From: Macrotis lagotis
Lineage: Eukaryota; Chordata; Mammalia; Peramelemorphia; Peramelidae
DNA: 64,000 nucleotides
Assembly: GCF_037893015.1 (NCBI RefSeq)
Contig: NC_133661.1
Location: 220,242,545 to 220,306,544 of the forward strand
Reading direction: 5' to 3'
The position numbers and the translations under genes are program-made. The notes beneath the pieces are model-generated. The model was given only the letters and a program-made list of their open reading frames with translations, had not been told where the DNA came from and made no database searches. Positions 11,218 through 21,129 of this stretch are shown one piece after another. Positions within the stretch are counted from its first letter, which is position 1. Each line of letters begins with the position of its first letter.

Positions 11218-11404
11218 AATAGTAATAATTGTAGGTATGGCCAGGTGGCGTAGTGGACGAAGCACCAGCCCTGGAGCCACGAGCACCCGAGTCCATATCC
11301 AGCCTCGTAAACGCAATAATCACCCAGCCATGTGACATGCAAGCCACCCGATCCCCACTGCCCTACAAAAACCAAAAAGAAAAAAAAAACCCAAAATAAA
11401 ATAA
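11218..11404 (+). mobile_element. SINE-like module 1 inside the half-L1 (first tandem unit)
   Basis: 'aatagtaataattgtagg' is followed by a diverged WSINE-like body ('ccaggtggcgtagtggac', 'agccctggagccacgag', 'gccacccgatccccac'). It lies antisense to the LINE. The spacer plus body is repeated at 11,405, giving a period of about 187 bp. It has no target duplication of its own that I can see. Confidence 0.7.
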
Positions 11405-11575
11405 AATAGTAATAATAGTAGGGGTGGCTGGGTGGCAGATAGAGCATTAGCCCTTGAGCCAGGAGCACCTGGGTCCGAATCTGGCCTCAGACACCCAAAG
11501 ATCGTTCTGCTATGTGGCTCCAGGCAGGCCACCCAGCCCCACTGGCCCTGCACTCTCCCCCAAATAAAACTAACA
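11405..11575 (+). mobile_element. SINE-like module 2 inside the half-L1 (second tandem unit)
   Basis: It starts with 'aatagtaataatagtagg', the same spacer as module 1, then 'ggtggctgggtggcag', 'gagccaggagcacctgg' and 'ggccacccagccccac'. The change from the family's 'gccacttaacccc' to 'gccaccc...cccc' is shared with module 1. It is antisense to the LINE and GC-richer than free SINEs in the window. Confidence 0.7.
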
Positions 11576-11770
11576 AAAAATGTGCTTCAGTCTTTGTTCC
11601 AACACCAACAACTCTGTCGTGAGTGGATCACATTCTTTATGATAAGTCCATCACAAAAGTTACTTCCATATTTTTCTAACGTTGCCATTGCTGATCGCAA
11701 CTCCCTCCTTTCTTATTTCTCCACTACCATGTACTATATTTTCTCTCTCCTTTCACTCTGACTCTGCTGT

Positions 11771-11915
11771 AGGGTTGCTGAGTGGCGCAGCAGACAGATC
11801 CCTGGTCCTGGGGCCAAGAAGCCCTGAGGCCCCCATACCACCCCTTGGGGCCAGAATCCACCTGGCCCTGTGGTCCTGGGCAGGCCATCCAATCCCAGCC
11901 CCTTGCAAGAAGTAA
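11771..11915 (+). mobile_element. SINE-like module 3 inside the half-L1
   Basis: A third, more diverged GC-rich module: 'agggttgctgagtggcgcag', 'gatccctggtcctggggcc', 'gtggtcctgggcaggcc'. It sits between two pieces of the LINE's own 3' region, antisense to it. I cannot tell whether it is a secondary insertion or part of the master element. Confidence 0.6.
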
Positions 11916-12329
11916 AAAAGAAAATGTGTTATATCTGACCACTGTCCCCCCCATGGTCCATCCTCTCCTCCTTTATTCACATCCCCACCCCTTCCCCCTG
12001 CTCCCCCCTCCTTCTTACTCCAGATGTCTATACCCCATTGAGTATATTTGCTGTTTCCTCTCCTAGCCATCTCTGATGAGAGCAAAGGTTCCCTCATTCC
12101 CCCTTGCCTCCCCCCTTCCATATCATTGCAATAGCTCATTGTAATAAAAAAAATCTTATTATGTGAAATATCTTCTACTATTCCCCCTCTCCTTTTACTT
12201 TCTCCCTTTCCATTTCCCTTTTTTTACCTATTGACTCCATTTTTACACCATATTTTGTCTTCAAATTCAGCTTTCTCCTGTGCTTCAACTATAAAAGCTC
12301 CCTCTACCTGCTCTATTAACTGAGATGGT

Positions 12330-13530
12330 TCATATGAATATTATCAGTATCATTTTTCTATACATGCAGTTCATCCTCATTAAGTCCCTCATATTTTCCC
12401 CCTCTCCTCCAATCTCCATGCCTTCACCTGAGTCCTGTATCTGAAGATCAAACCTTCTGTTCAGCTCTGGCCATTCCAAAAGGAACTTTTGAAATTCCCC
12501 TGGTTCATTGAAAGTCCATCTTTTTTCCCTGGAAGAGGGCATTCATCCTTGCTGGGTAGTTCATTCTTGGCTGCATTCTAAGCTCTTTTGCCTTCCAGTA
12601 TATTGTATTCCAAGCCCTATGAGCTTCCAAAGTAGTTGCTGCTAAGTCCTGTGTGATCCTGACTGCAGCTCCACGATATTTAAACTGTGTCCTTCTGGCT
12701 GCTTGTAATATTTTCTCTTTGACTTTGGAGTTCTGGAACTTGGCTATAATATTCCTAGGGGTTGGTTTTTTGGCATCTCTTTCTCAGGGGGATAGGTGGA
12801 TTCTCTCCACTTCTATTTTGCCCTCTGCTTCTAGAATATCAGGGCAATTTTCCTGTAGTAATTCTTTGAAAATGATGTCAAGGCTCTTTTCCTGATCATG
12901 ACTTTCAGGTATTCCAATAATTTTCAAATTACCTTTCCTAAGTCTGTTTTCCATATCAATTTTTTTTCAATGAGATATTTCACATTTTCTTCTAATTTTT
13001 CATTTTTTTTTTTGGTTTTGAAGCATTGATTCCTGATTTCTGGTAAATTCATCAATCTCCCTGAATTCTATTCTTTGTCTGAAGGATTTATTCTCCTCAG
13101 AGAGTTTTCTTATCTCTCTTTCCATCTGGCCAATTTTGCTTTTTAAAGCATTCTTTTCCTCAATAACTTTTTGAACTGTTTTGTCCATTTGACCTAAGCT
13201 GTTTTTTAGCATGCTATTTTCTTCAGCATTTTTTTGGATTTCCTTGACTAAGCTGCTGACTTCATTTTCATGTTTTTCCTGCATCTCTCTCCTTTCTTTT
13301 CCCAGTTTTTTCTTCCAACTCCCTCATTTGATTTTCAAAGTCTTTTTTGAGCTCTGTCATAGCCTGAGCCCAATTTCTGTTTTTCTTGGAGTCTTTAGAT
13401 GCAGAAGCTTGTGCTTCCTCATCTTCAGACTGAGTATTTTGATCTCTCTTGGGCTCATTTGCAAAATATTTCTCAATGGTCTTCCTCTTGTTTCTTTGTT
13501 TGTTTATTTTCCCAGACTAAGCCTGTTTTT
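12330..13530 (-). pseudogene. L1-type ORF1 protein gene of the half-L1, frameshifted
   Basis: ORF1p is the RNA-binding trimeric chaperone of L1 retrotransposition. Reading down the minus strand, an N-terminal charged region includes 'NTQSEDEEAQASASKDSKKN' (about 13,380-13,440). A coiled coil rich in E/K/L heptads follows at 13,000-13,284 ('MEREIRKLSEENKSF'). Then comes the RRM-like core ('IIGIPESHDQEKSLD' near 12,900) and the C-terminal domain ('RRTQFKYRGAAVRITQDL' near 12,670). The last frame ends at 12,330. At least three single-base length changes shift the frame, at about 13,285-13,320, at about 12,960 in an A run and near 12,790 in a C run, and another near 12,530. It cannot make a full protein as read. 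Confidence 0.85.
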
Positions 13531-13599
13531 TGGGGGTGCTTCCTGAGCTTTTTGGACACTCCCACAAGGGTCTCAGTGTGTGAGGTTCTGTCCTCCCTC

Positions 13600-14246
13600 C
13601 TGGTCTGTGAATGACCATAAGCGCCCCCCTCTGCCACGGGGCTGAGGTGGGGGGGCCCTGCTGTTCTATGGGGGGGCCTAGACTGGGATCAGGATCTGAA
13701 TGTGGTCAGAGCCCCAGAGTCCTATTCCAGGGGCAGAGGACAGAGCTCAGCAGTCTCTCTCTCTTCACTCCCCTCCCTCAGCTCAATGGGCTCATGCCCT
13801 GGGGGCTCCTGCTTACTTACGGGCTCTGCCTGCTTTTTTTTCCTGGATTTGGGCTGCTGGCTGTGTGCCCTGAGGGCTGGGCTCCACATGCTCGCTCTGG
13901 CAGAGGTCCCCCGCTGTTCCCCCACTTTGTGCTGGTGCTCCCCAGGGTGCAGCTTAGGAGACTCCCCCGCTGCTTTGAGCCTCGGCTCCCAGCGCCCTGG
14001 GCTGTCTCCAGGAGGCTGAAGTTCTTTGGCTCTGGTGGGCCACCCCTCTGGCGGGCCACCCCTCCGACCCCGGGGAGCAGAGCCTTTCTGCTCTTTTCCA
14101 GGTTACCTTGAGTAGGAGAACTGCCTCCCTGGGTCCCTTTGTGGGTTCTGTCTCTCGAAAGTTTAGTTAGAGTCCTTAGTTTATGAGTTTTTATCAGAGA
14201 GCTCCTAAGACTTGATCCCTTCATGTCGCCATCTTGGCTCTGCCAG
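13600..14246 (-). promoter_or_regulatory. GC-rich 5' region of the half-L1 with a YY1-type motif
   Basis: The plus-strand 'gccatcttg' at 14228-14236 is the YY1 core in reverse, within 20 bases of the element's 5' end, as in L1 promoters. The region is GC-rich with CpG pairs and a short direct repeat 'gggccacccctc' near 14,037-14,066. Long reading frames on both strands here reflect GC composition, not genes. Promoter role is inferred from L1 biology. Confidence 0.7.
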
Positions 14247-14460
14247 TCCATAGAGCTTTAAAGTTTGTGAAGCACAACATATTGTTATCTTAACTTAGTT
14301 TCTATCATAATGAGTTAGGTACTATTATTCCCATTTTAAGTGAGTCAGAGAAGGGTTAAGTAATTTGACCAGAATTTTACATTTACTAAGTGATTGAGGA
14401 GGGATTCAAACCCAGATCTTCCTAACATCACTTCTCACCATGGTAAACTACCTTCCCAAA
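14247..14460 (-). mobile_element. MIR/THER-type SINE, right piece
   Basis: It continues the SINE begun at 10,988: 'tccatagagctttaaag', 'ctattattcccatttta', 'gattcaaacccagatc'. The order is that of the antisense MIR/THER core. The half-L1 split it; the first 13 bases are the right target duplication. Confidence 0.75.
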
Positions 14461-14948
14461 TCTGTAATTAACTTGGAAAAAAACAAGTTGGTTTTGGCAA
14501 GGTTCTTAAGATGTGTTTCTGATGTAATCTTTTTCCTCTGAAAATCATTGTGTAATCTTGCCTTTCATTGATTATTGAAGACAACTTTCTTAGCTCTTCA
14601 TATTATCAACTATTAAGTTAGTTAACCTGATATAGACTTTAATGCCAAAGAAATGCAGCTCTCCCAGAGTCTTCAAGTTTCTCCTTTGCATTTTCTCTTG
14701 GTGTCATTTTGTCATTTTCCTAAAAAGGGAATTCTTTATCTTCATGAAACTCAGAATTACTTTTTATGTCTGATTGAAGTGCAGAAAAAAATATCAGAAA
14801 GAGTTGGTGCTTAATGATAATAGAACCTAAATAACAGAGTGATAAAACATTTCATTTTAGTGGTGCAAATATTTAAATTTTATTTGAGGACCCAAATGTT
14901 AAGGTTTGGTTTTTTTTTTTAATTTTATGTGCCTATTAAGCCCACATT
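14461..14948. other. Unassigned AT-rich stretch
   Basis: Nothing recognised: no long reading frame, RNA gene or clear repeat. Confidence 0.4.
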
Positions 14949-15245
14949 GACAAGCAGTATGCTATGAGTAGAGAGTTGGCGTTGGAGTCAAAAAAAACCT
15001 GGGTTTGAGTACTTCCTCTGAAACATAACTAGCTTTGTGAACATTGTGGTTTTTCAGTCATTTCAGTCATGTCCAACTATTTGTAACTCCATTTGGGATT
15101 ATCCTGTCAAAGGACCTGGAGTGGTTTGTCATTTCCTTCTTCAACTCATTTTACAATGACAACTGAGACATACAGGGCTAAGTGACTTGCCCAAAGTCAG
15201 ACATCTAGTAAGCATCACACAATTGGTACACATTACAAACATGGA
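14949..15245. mobile_element. Two adjoining SINE fragments in opposite orientations
   Basis: Positions 14949-15050 are a plus-strand SINE head ('gagagttggcgttggagtc'). Positions 15057-15245 are an antisense MAR1-like body ('cagtcatgtccaactatttg', 'ctggagtggtttgtcatttc', 'agtgacttgcccaaagtc'). Both are diverged. Confidence 0.7.
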
Positions 15246-15894
15246 CAAGTGACTCTCAAAGGTCCCAAGTAATTGCCTTAAACTATAGTTGACTCTATAT
15301 CTATCTAAGTGTTTTCACTATCTAGGAGTTCCCTATCCTGATAAAATCACAGATATCGACCAAAACAAAGCTAAGTAAAATCCCTGATTAATCACCACTG
15401 GCAAATCAAGTAACCATAAGCTCTGAGAAGTCAATTAACTTGCCTACACAGCTCGTAAGTATCCACTGATTCTTTATCCAGTACTCTACTCTGCCACATA
15501 AAAATCAGAATTGGTTCTAATGTAGGAGCCTACCCCTTTGATTTCCATTGAATGAAACTTCAAGGCTCTTATATGTTTTTGAATCACAGATTTAGAACAG
15601 GAAGGAAACTCAGAGGCCATTTAGTTCAACCCCTTTATTCTAGCACAGCCCCCAAAACCATCATATCCAAGAAAACAGAACCTCAAAGATGCAATTTGTC
15701 AGCTGCTTCTGCAGGAGATGTAACTCTTTCCTCATCAACAACCACAACTTATGAAGAACCCCAAAAGTAAGGTTTCACCATTAAAATCCTTGACACTGAC
15801 AAATATTTCAACTTCATAAATGGTTATGGTTTGGAACTGACATTAGGGAAGATACCTTTTGCCATTGCAATCTAAGGGAATTGTGACTTTCTAT
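15246..15894. other. Mostly unassigned, with a MIR-like scrap
   Basis: The segment 15,580-15,665 ('gaaactcagaggccatttag', 'gttcaacccctttatt') looks like the 'aggtcatctagtccaacccc' class of old SINE relic. The 72-codon frame at 15,552 translates it and is not a gene. The rest is unassigned. Confidence 0.4.
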
Positions 15895-16160
15895 CTGATT
15901 TACTACTGAAACCATCTCTATGTGTCTCCCATGTTAACTATATGAGCTTCCTGAGAGCAGCTGTCTTGCTTTTCCATTTGTGTTTCCATCACTTAGCACA
16001 TATTAAATAGTTAGTGAAATTTTTTATTTACATGAGCAAAGGGAGATCCAGAAAAATTACTTCCTTAAAGTAACCTGGGTAGTTAAATAGCAAAAGTGTG
16101 GCTTGAACCCACATCAGCCAATTCTAAATCTAGTGTCCTTTCTATTCTACAGAATGGATC
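15895..16160. mobile_element. L2 3' end (+) followed by antisense MIR scrap
   Basis: 15,895-16,035 carries 'gcttcctgagagcagctgtc' and 'cacttagcacatattaaat', the L2 tail. 16,045-16,160 carries 'gtggcttgaacccacatc' and 'aaatctagtgtcctttc', an antisense MIR core. Confidence 0.55.
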
Positions 16161-16189
16161 CTTGACCTCCTACTGCCATCAATAAATTG

Positions 16190-16315
16190 ATCAATCAAAA
16201 ATCAATAACTAAGTACCTACTATGGTGTCTTTCTGTGAGAAGTGCTAAGGATATACAAAAAGGAAAAAAAAAATCCCTGCCCTCAAGGAGCTTATGGTCA
16301 GATAAACTAGTTTGT
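16190..16315 (-). mobile_element. L2 LINE 3' end, antisense
   Basis: 'ctaagtacctactatgg', 'agtgctaaggatatacaaa' and 'cctgccctcaaggagctta' are the antisense L2 end in its usual order. Confidence 0.7.
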
Positions 16316-17461
16316 AGGTAATGTTCAAGCAAAGAAAAATTTCCTCTGGTACATTTTATCATGAAATGTTTCCAGTCAAAAAAATGTTTCCAGTTTAAAA
16401 AAAAACCTCTGGAGTAAATGTACATTGACAATGATATCAGAAAATTTAATTATCTCAAGAAGGGTGTTTCTTTTATTCTTTCTCATGATGTTCTCTATAT
16501 GAGCAGACACAAATAAAAAATAACAAGTTCTTTAAAAAAATATAAAACCTCAAAATCAAACCAGACTTCAAGTATGAAATATTCAAGAACATTGTTCTCT
16601 CAATAGCAATTGTTCATTTCCAATCCAATCTACTTCTGAATAAAAAATTCTGAGGTTAGTTTTAGACAATATTCTGCTTTAAAAAAAATCACTTCTATAG
16701 GAATTGGAGGTACTATTTTTCTATGAAGGAAAAATGTTTTGTTCCAGTAGTTTGCTGAGATTTCCAAGTTAAAGATGGTGAAGTGCATCTAATGTGACTA
16801 AAAAAAATAAAAATAATAGGACTAGAGCCATAACCTCTGAGCATACTCATATCAAATATAAAAATTTTTCTTCTAAAGACACTTAAAATATTATGTGGAC
16901 ACTATCTCCCTAGTTAGTACAAAATCTCTATCCTTTATATGGAGAGTATTATCATAGGAAAATTTGATCAATAAATTTGATCAGGTTGAATCATTTAAAG
17001 GACTAATGATGAAAGGAAGGGTCATGCTCTTAGATTAAAGAGAGTAAATGAAAAATTTTTAAGTTCCTCACAGACTTATATATTCATAGGATTTATTCAC
17101 ATAAACAAATAAATAAACAAACAAACAAATAAATAAATGATTTCTCTGAATTGTGTGACACTATTGACCATTTTCTTCCTAAATTCTTTTCTTATTGAGC
17201 TCCATGATCAGAGTAAGAGCTGCCAGGGCCCCTATATAGATACTGAGCTTGCCTTTTCTAGGGCCCTACCCCATTTATGTTTTTGTTTTAAAAGGTTTTT
17301 CCTTTAAAAGTATTGAAACCATTGTAAATATTCAATTGACTTAAGAAATTAAGTCTTGAACCATGATGATATAGGTTTCCAGCAGCCTAAATTCCCTTAT
17401 CCTTCTGATCTTCTGTTTTTCCCATTCTGCTAAGGAACTGAATCAATTCTATTAGTGCTGA
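16316..17461. other. Repeat-poor AT-rich stretch
   Basis: No gene or repeat family recognised. It has a short local duplication 'aaatgtttccagt' at about 16,365-16,397 and an AAAT/AAAC simple repeat at about 17,100-17,140. Confidence 0.4.
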
Positions 17462-17600
17462 GGATGAGAGATATCTACCTGGAAGGGATCTTAGAAGCAA
17501 ACTATTCCAACTTTTTAATTTTGTAAGTTAGAAAGCTAAGGTACAGACAGATTAAGTAATTTGCCAAAAGTCATCTATGCAACCATATATTACACCTAAT
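17462..17600. mobile_element. MIR-like SINE relic
   Basis: 'tacctggaagggatcttag', 'gaaagctaaggtacagacag' and 'taatttgccaaaagtcat' follow the order of the old 'aggaaactgaggc...' relics. Weak but consistent. Confidence 0.45.
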
Positions 17601-17639
17601 AAACATGATTATTGAATTGAAACTACTTATTTTAATACT

Positions 17640-18060
17640 AATTTTTGAGTTTTAAAATTTTTATTTGTTTTTGACATTCATTTTTAAAAAAAGAAATTGA
17701 GTTCTAGATTCTTTCCCTCCCTTCTGCCCTTACCCCACCCATTGAGAAAGCAAACAATATGATATCCATTATACATGGCTAATATGGAAATATATGTCTT
17801 GCAAAACATATATTTCCATATTAGCCATATTACAAAAAAACAAAAAAATGAAAGTTAAAAAATATGCTTTAATCAGCATTAAGAGTTCACATGGCCTTTC
17901 TCTGGACATAGAATAGGTCCTCTGTAATTGTCTAAAATCATTGTTTTGGTAGGAAGATCAAACTTTTAAAAAATTCCCCTGCTCTTCTACTTTTGCCTCT
18001 TCCTTCCTATTCTCCAACAGAATTTCTTTGTTAAAATCATATCATTAAAATATTCATTTC
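17640..18060 (-). mobile_element. L1 3' UTR, antisense, 5' truncated
   Basis: 'gttctagattctttccctcc', 'gagaaagcaaacaatatg' and 'cttgcaaaacatatatttcc' are the antisense marsupial L1 3' untranslated region, beginning in a T-rich tail on the left. A perfect inverted repeat at 17,775-17,828 interrupts the family pattern. The right edge is approximate. Confidence 0.65.
17775..17828. repeat. Perfect 23-bp inverted repeat, 8-base loop
   Basis: The left arm 17,775-17,797 is the exact reverse complement of 17,806-17,828; the loop is 'cttgcaaa'. The right arm matches the L1 3' UTR family; the left arm appears to be an inverted copy of it. Confidence 0.95.
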
Positions 18061-18439
18061 AAACAAGAGTTAGGTTTCTCATTTATACCTTCAACTGCTT
18101 TTTCAGAAACTCAAAGTGGCAAACTAATTGCAAAAGATCTAGAAGCAAATTTTGTGGGTAATGAATCCATAAAATAGAACTGGGAAGAAAGTGAATGAAA
18201 TAGGGAAGCAAATAAAACTGTAATCTTTTTATCCATGAGTTAGGTGTGGCTATTGCCAACTCAGTGTTTTTAATTGCTACTTGAACTATACCATAATATG
18301 ATTGAAAGACCAACCAGAATTGGCAGTTGAGGAAAGAAGCAAAGAGGAGGTTTTCTGTTTGAATAACTAGGAGAAGAGTGGTGTCATTGTCTGAAATAGG
18401 GAAGTTATGTGTAAGGGCAAGTATTGGGAGAAAGATAAT
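18061..18439. other. Unassigned stretch, possibly decayed L2
   Basis: A 124-codon minus-strand frame (18,083-18,457) crosses it; the protein is hydrophobic with no domain I know, and its end runs into L2. It may be very decayed L2 reverse-transcriptase region read antisense, but I could not align it. Confidence 0.35.
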
Positions 18440-18621
18440 GAATTCCATTGTAGACATATCGAGTCTGAGGTGCTACTGGGTCATAAAACTGGAACTTTCT
18501 ATTAAGTATCTGGGGCTGGGAACTTTCTATTGAGCAGTTAGAGCTGAGAACAAAAATTTTGGAATAATCTACACTGAGGAAATAGTTGAAATCATTGTAG
18601 TGGATGGGTTTTCAGAGACTG

Positions 18622-18860
18622 ATAGGGGAGCAGGAGCTAGAGGTGTAAGTCGGGAAAACATGTTCAAATCTGCTCTCAGTTAGTTACTTACTAGTTGCTG
18701 TGTGACCCTGAGGAAGTCACATAACCCTGTTTGCTTCTTTTTCTTTATCTGTAAAATGAGTTAAAGAAGGGATCAACAAACCACTTCTGGACCTTTACCA
18801 AGAAAACCCCAAATGGAGTAACAAAAATTCAGACATGACTAACAGCAACAATGAAGCCAT
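18622..18860 (+). mobile_element. MAR1-like SINE inside L2
   Basis: 'gttcaaatctgctctcag', 'gctgtgtgaccctgagg' and 'accaagaaaaccccaaatgg' are in SINE order with a tail at 'gactaacagcaacaatg'. Confidence 0.8.
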
Positions 18861-18907
18861 GAGAACAGAGCCAAGGTTTAAAGGCTGGAAAACATTCTCC
18901 TTTAGGA

Positions 18908-18942
18908 TGGGGGGGGGGGGTTAGGGGGAGAGGGGGGAGGAG
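18908..18942 (+). repeat. G-rich homopolymer tract
   Basis: A run of about 13 G, then further G runs. Confidence 0.9.
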
Positions 18943-19264
18943 TCAAAAGCAAAAGAGGAGTGTTCAGATAGTTAGGAAGAGAAAAAATATAATTATATAA
19001 TTATACTATCAAAAAATGACCCAAAGAGTTGAAGTTTAGTATATAGTGTTTTATAGTTAAAAAGCAATTCATACATGTTTTATTTTACTCTACAATGTCA
19101 AAAAATGCAGAGGTTAAAGAAGATGAGAACTAGTGAGAAAAGGCCCGATCTTCTTTACCTACCAAAAGGCCACTGATGACTTTCTTAAAAGAAGTGGTTG
19201 AGAGGCTATAGTAGAGTCATTGGGAGGAAGAAATAGATTTGTTTGGGATTAAAAAGATGGATGA

Positions 19265-19316
19265 ATAGACAGCTGGCTAAACAATAAAATATAGACAGCT
19301 GGCTAAACAATAAAAT
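19265..19316. repeat. Exact tandem duplication of 26 bases
   Basis: The unit beginning 'atagacagctggctaaac' at 19,265-19,290 is repeated without change at 19,291-19,316. Confidence 0.95.
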
Positions 19317-19470
19317 CAATGACTATAAACTAATCTTTCAAGAAGACCAAATGAAGAGAGAAACATAGGGACTGTCACTTAAGGTGATAGGTTCAAGTGA
19401 TGATTTTTTTTTAAACAAATAGGGGACAACAAATTATTTTTGTAACAAGAGGACAAAAAATCCAATTTGG

Positions 19471-19615
19471 GTGGGGAGACAGAGAGAGAGAGGGGATAGA
19501 TAGAGACAGAGAGAGAAAGAAAGAGAGAGGGGGAGAGAAAGGTGGAAGAGAGACAGACAGACAGAAACTGAGACAGAGAGGGAGAAGAGAGTGGGAAGAG
19601 AGAGAGTTGTAAAGG
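19471..19615 (+). repeat. (GA)n-rich low-complexity tract
   Basis: Purine-rich, mostly GA and GACA units. The two long minus-strand serine/leucine-rich reading frames (19,379-19,701) are translations of this tract. Confidence 0.85.
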
Positions 19616-20267
19616 AGAAAATAATTGATGAAGTAGTCTTGTAAGAGTGCAGAATAAAAAAAACACTTTAAATTTCTATAATTTTGGGATACTTTTGGCA
19701 AAGAGTAGGGTTATTTCTTCCCTAGAGGGAATGAAGAAATAGTAATTGTAGCTACAGAGAAATGTTGAGATTGAAAGGAAGGAAGGAAGTAGAAAGCTCT
19801 CACTGAAAAGCTAATCACATTTATGTATGTTTGTACTTTAGACTGAAATCCCTCCTTTCACTAGGGGGAAGAAAAGCTCGTAAAAACTTGTAGCATCACC
19901 AGCATCTGGCAACTTCATAAATTACAATATATAATTATCTGGATCTTTTCTTTATTTAGATCTTGTGCAATTCTTTGGCAGCTAGCCTCTGATCCTCCTC
20001 CTCTTAACAAGCCTGGAAATTGAGGCCTTTTCTGTAGAGACTTCCCTTCGGAGGGTCGTCTTTTTCTTTAGACTTCCATAGTAGGAACAGGATTCCTTTG
20101 TAAGAGAACTAGATTGTCATCAGCATCAGTATTTTATACATTAATTTAATCTAAGTGCTATAAGCCCTCTTACTGCCTCTATTACTGTCAAGAACCTTCT
20201 CCACACCTTCCATTCCCCCTTTAGAAGAAATAAAATAATAATGTTATTATTTATGCGAAAGAGACAT
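19616..20267. other. Unassigned stretch
   Basis: No gene or clear repeat recognised. Confidence 0.4.
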
Positions 20268-20660
20268 TATAGCATTGGGCAAAGAGAACTGCCCTAGGAT
20301 TCAAGGACTAGGTTCAAAGGCTTATCTCTGAAACCTATTGACTATATGGCCCTGGTAAAGTCACTTAACTTTTCTGTACTCTAGGGAAATTTTTCTAAGA
20401 CCATTGGCATACAGATGGTGCAGTAGATAGAGCAGTGAACCTGGAGTTGGGAAATCCTAACTTCAAATTCAACCTCAGACACTTATTAGTTATGTAACCT
20501 TAGTCAAGTCACTCAACCTTGATTTCCTCAACTGTAAAATGGAGATAATAATAATAATAGTACTACCTCCTAAAATTGAAGAAAATCAAAGATTATACTT
20601 GTAAAGTACTTAGGACAATGCCTCCATATAGTAGGCACTTAATAAATATTTATTTTTTAA
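20268..20660 (+). mobile_element. MIR-like relic followed by MAR1/L2-tailed SINE
   Basis: 20,268-20,395 has 'ctatatggccctggtaaagtc', the old SINE core. 20,400-20,660 has 'agatggtgcagtagatagag', 'aacctcagacacttattag', 'ctgtaaaatggagataat' and the L2-like tail 'agtaggcacttaataaat'. Confidence 0.7.
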
Positions 20661-21129
20661 AAAATTAGAAAGTGCTGATCTACTTCAGTAGAAATAGATT
20701 CTTCAACTGAATGTTCCCTTTAGCAGTGAAATCATGTTTAGTCTAAATTCAACAACAATGGTGACTATTCACATTTATATGCATCTTTGAAGTTTTCAAA
20801 GTAGTTTAGATATTTTATCTCATGACTGTCAGCTTAACAAATGAAGGGCTAATCAGGTTTTTTTTTTCCTGTGTGGTATTTTAGGGGAAAAAAATTTCAT
20901 CAAAAACAAGTTGAGTTGATCCCTGAGGCAGGATTACATTAAGGCCTATGTGTATTCTGGGTAAAGTGCCAATAAGTAAATACACTCATCCTCTAGAAGT
21001 CCTTGGTTTGGTTCAAAAACTAGGATGTCCTAGACAGTTTAATTTTTGTTCATTTGTAAACATAGTCCTATCTATGGTCGATAGAAGTTAAAGGAATTAG
21101 TATTCTCTTAAAGGGGATTCTGAAAACAA
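20661..21129. other. Mostly unassigned, with antisense MIR start
   Basis: About 20,755-20,830 ('tttgaagttttcaaagtag', 'tattttatctcatgactg') is probably an antisense MIR end. The rest is unassigned. Confidence 0.35.

Larger units (their letters stand above)
11017..14246 (-). mobile_element. Full-length ORF1-only LINE, half-L1 (HAL1)-like
   Basis: Minus-strand element flanked by the 13-bp duplication 'tccatagagcttt' (11004-11016 and 14247-14259). Its 5' end reads 'cagagccaagatggcgacat', close to the YY1-bearing start of mammalian L1. Next come a GC-rich 5' region (about 13,600-14,230), an ORF1 pseudogene (about 12,330-13,530), a purine-rich 3' region and an A-rich tail (11,017-11,060). There is no trace of ORF2 reverse transcriptase or endonuclease. 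That layout is the one known for half-L1 elements, which borrow the L1 machinery. Three antisense SINE-like modules lie in the 3' region. Family assignment is from layout and protein similarity only. Confidence 0.85.
18440..19470 (-). mobile_element. L2 LINE, antisense, split by a SINE
   Basis: Left part 18,440-18,621: 'tagacatatcgagtctgagg' and 'ggaataatctacactgagg' match the antisense L2 reverse transcriptase region. Right part from about 19,080: 'gcagaggttaaagaagatg', 'gagaaaaggcccgatc' and 'actttcttaaaagaagtgg'. A MAR1-like SINE lies between (18,622-18,860). Ancient and heavily decayed. Confidence 0.6.

Noticed and set aside
13611-14251. Long GC-rich reading frames on both strands (166, 144 and 105 codons)
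   Set aside because: They lie in the GC-rich 5' region of the half-L1. Low stop density follows from base composition, and no domain is seen.
18083-18457. 124-codon minus-strand hydrophobic frame
   Set aside because: No known domain; it runs into an L2 relic and has no start context or splice structure to support a gene.
19379-19701. Two serine/leucine-rich minus-strand frames
   Set aside because: Direct translation of the (GA)n-rich tract.
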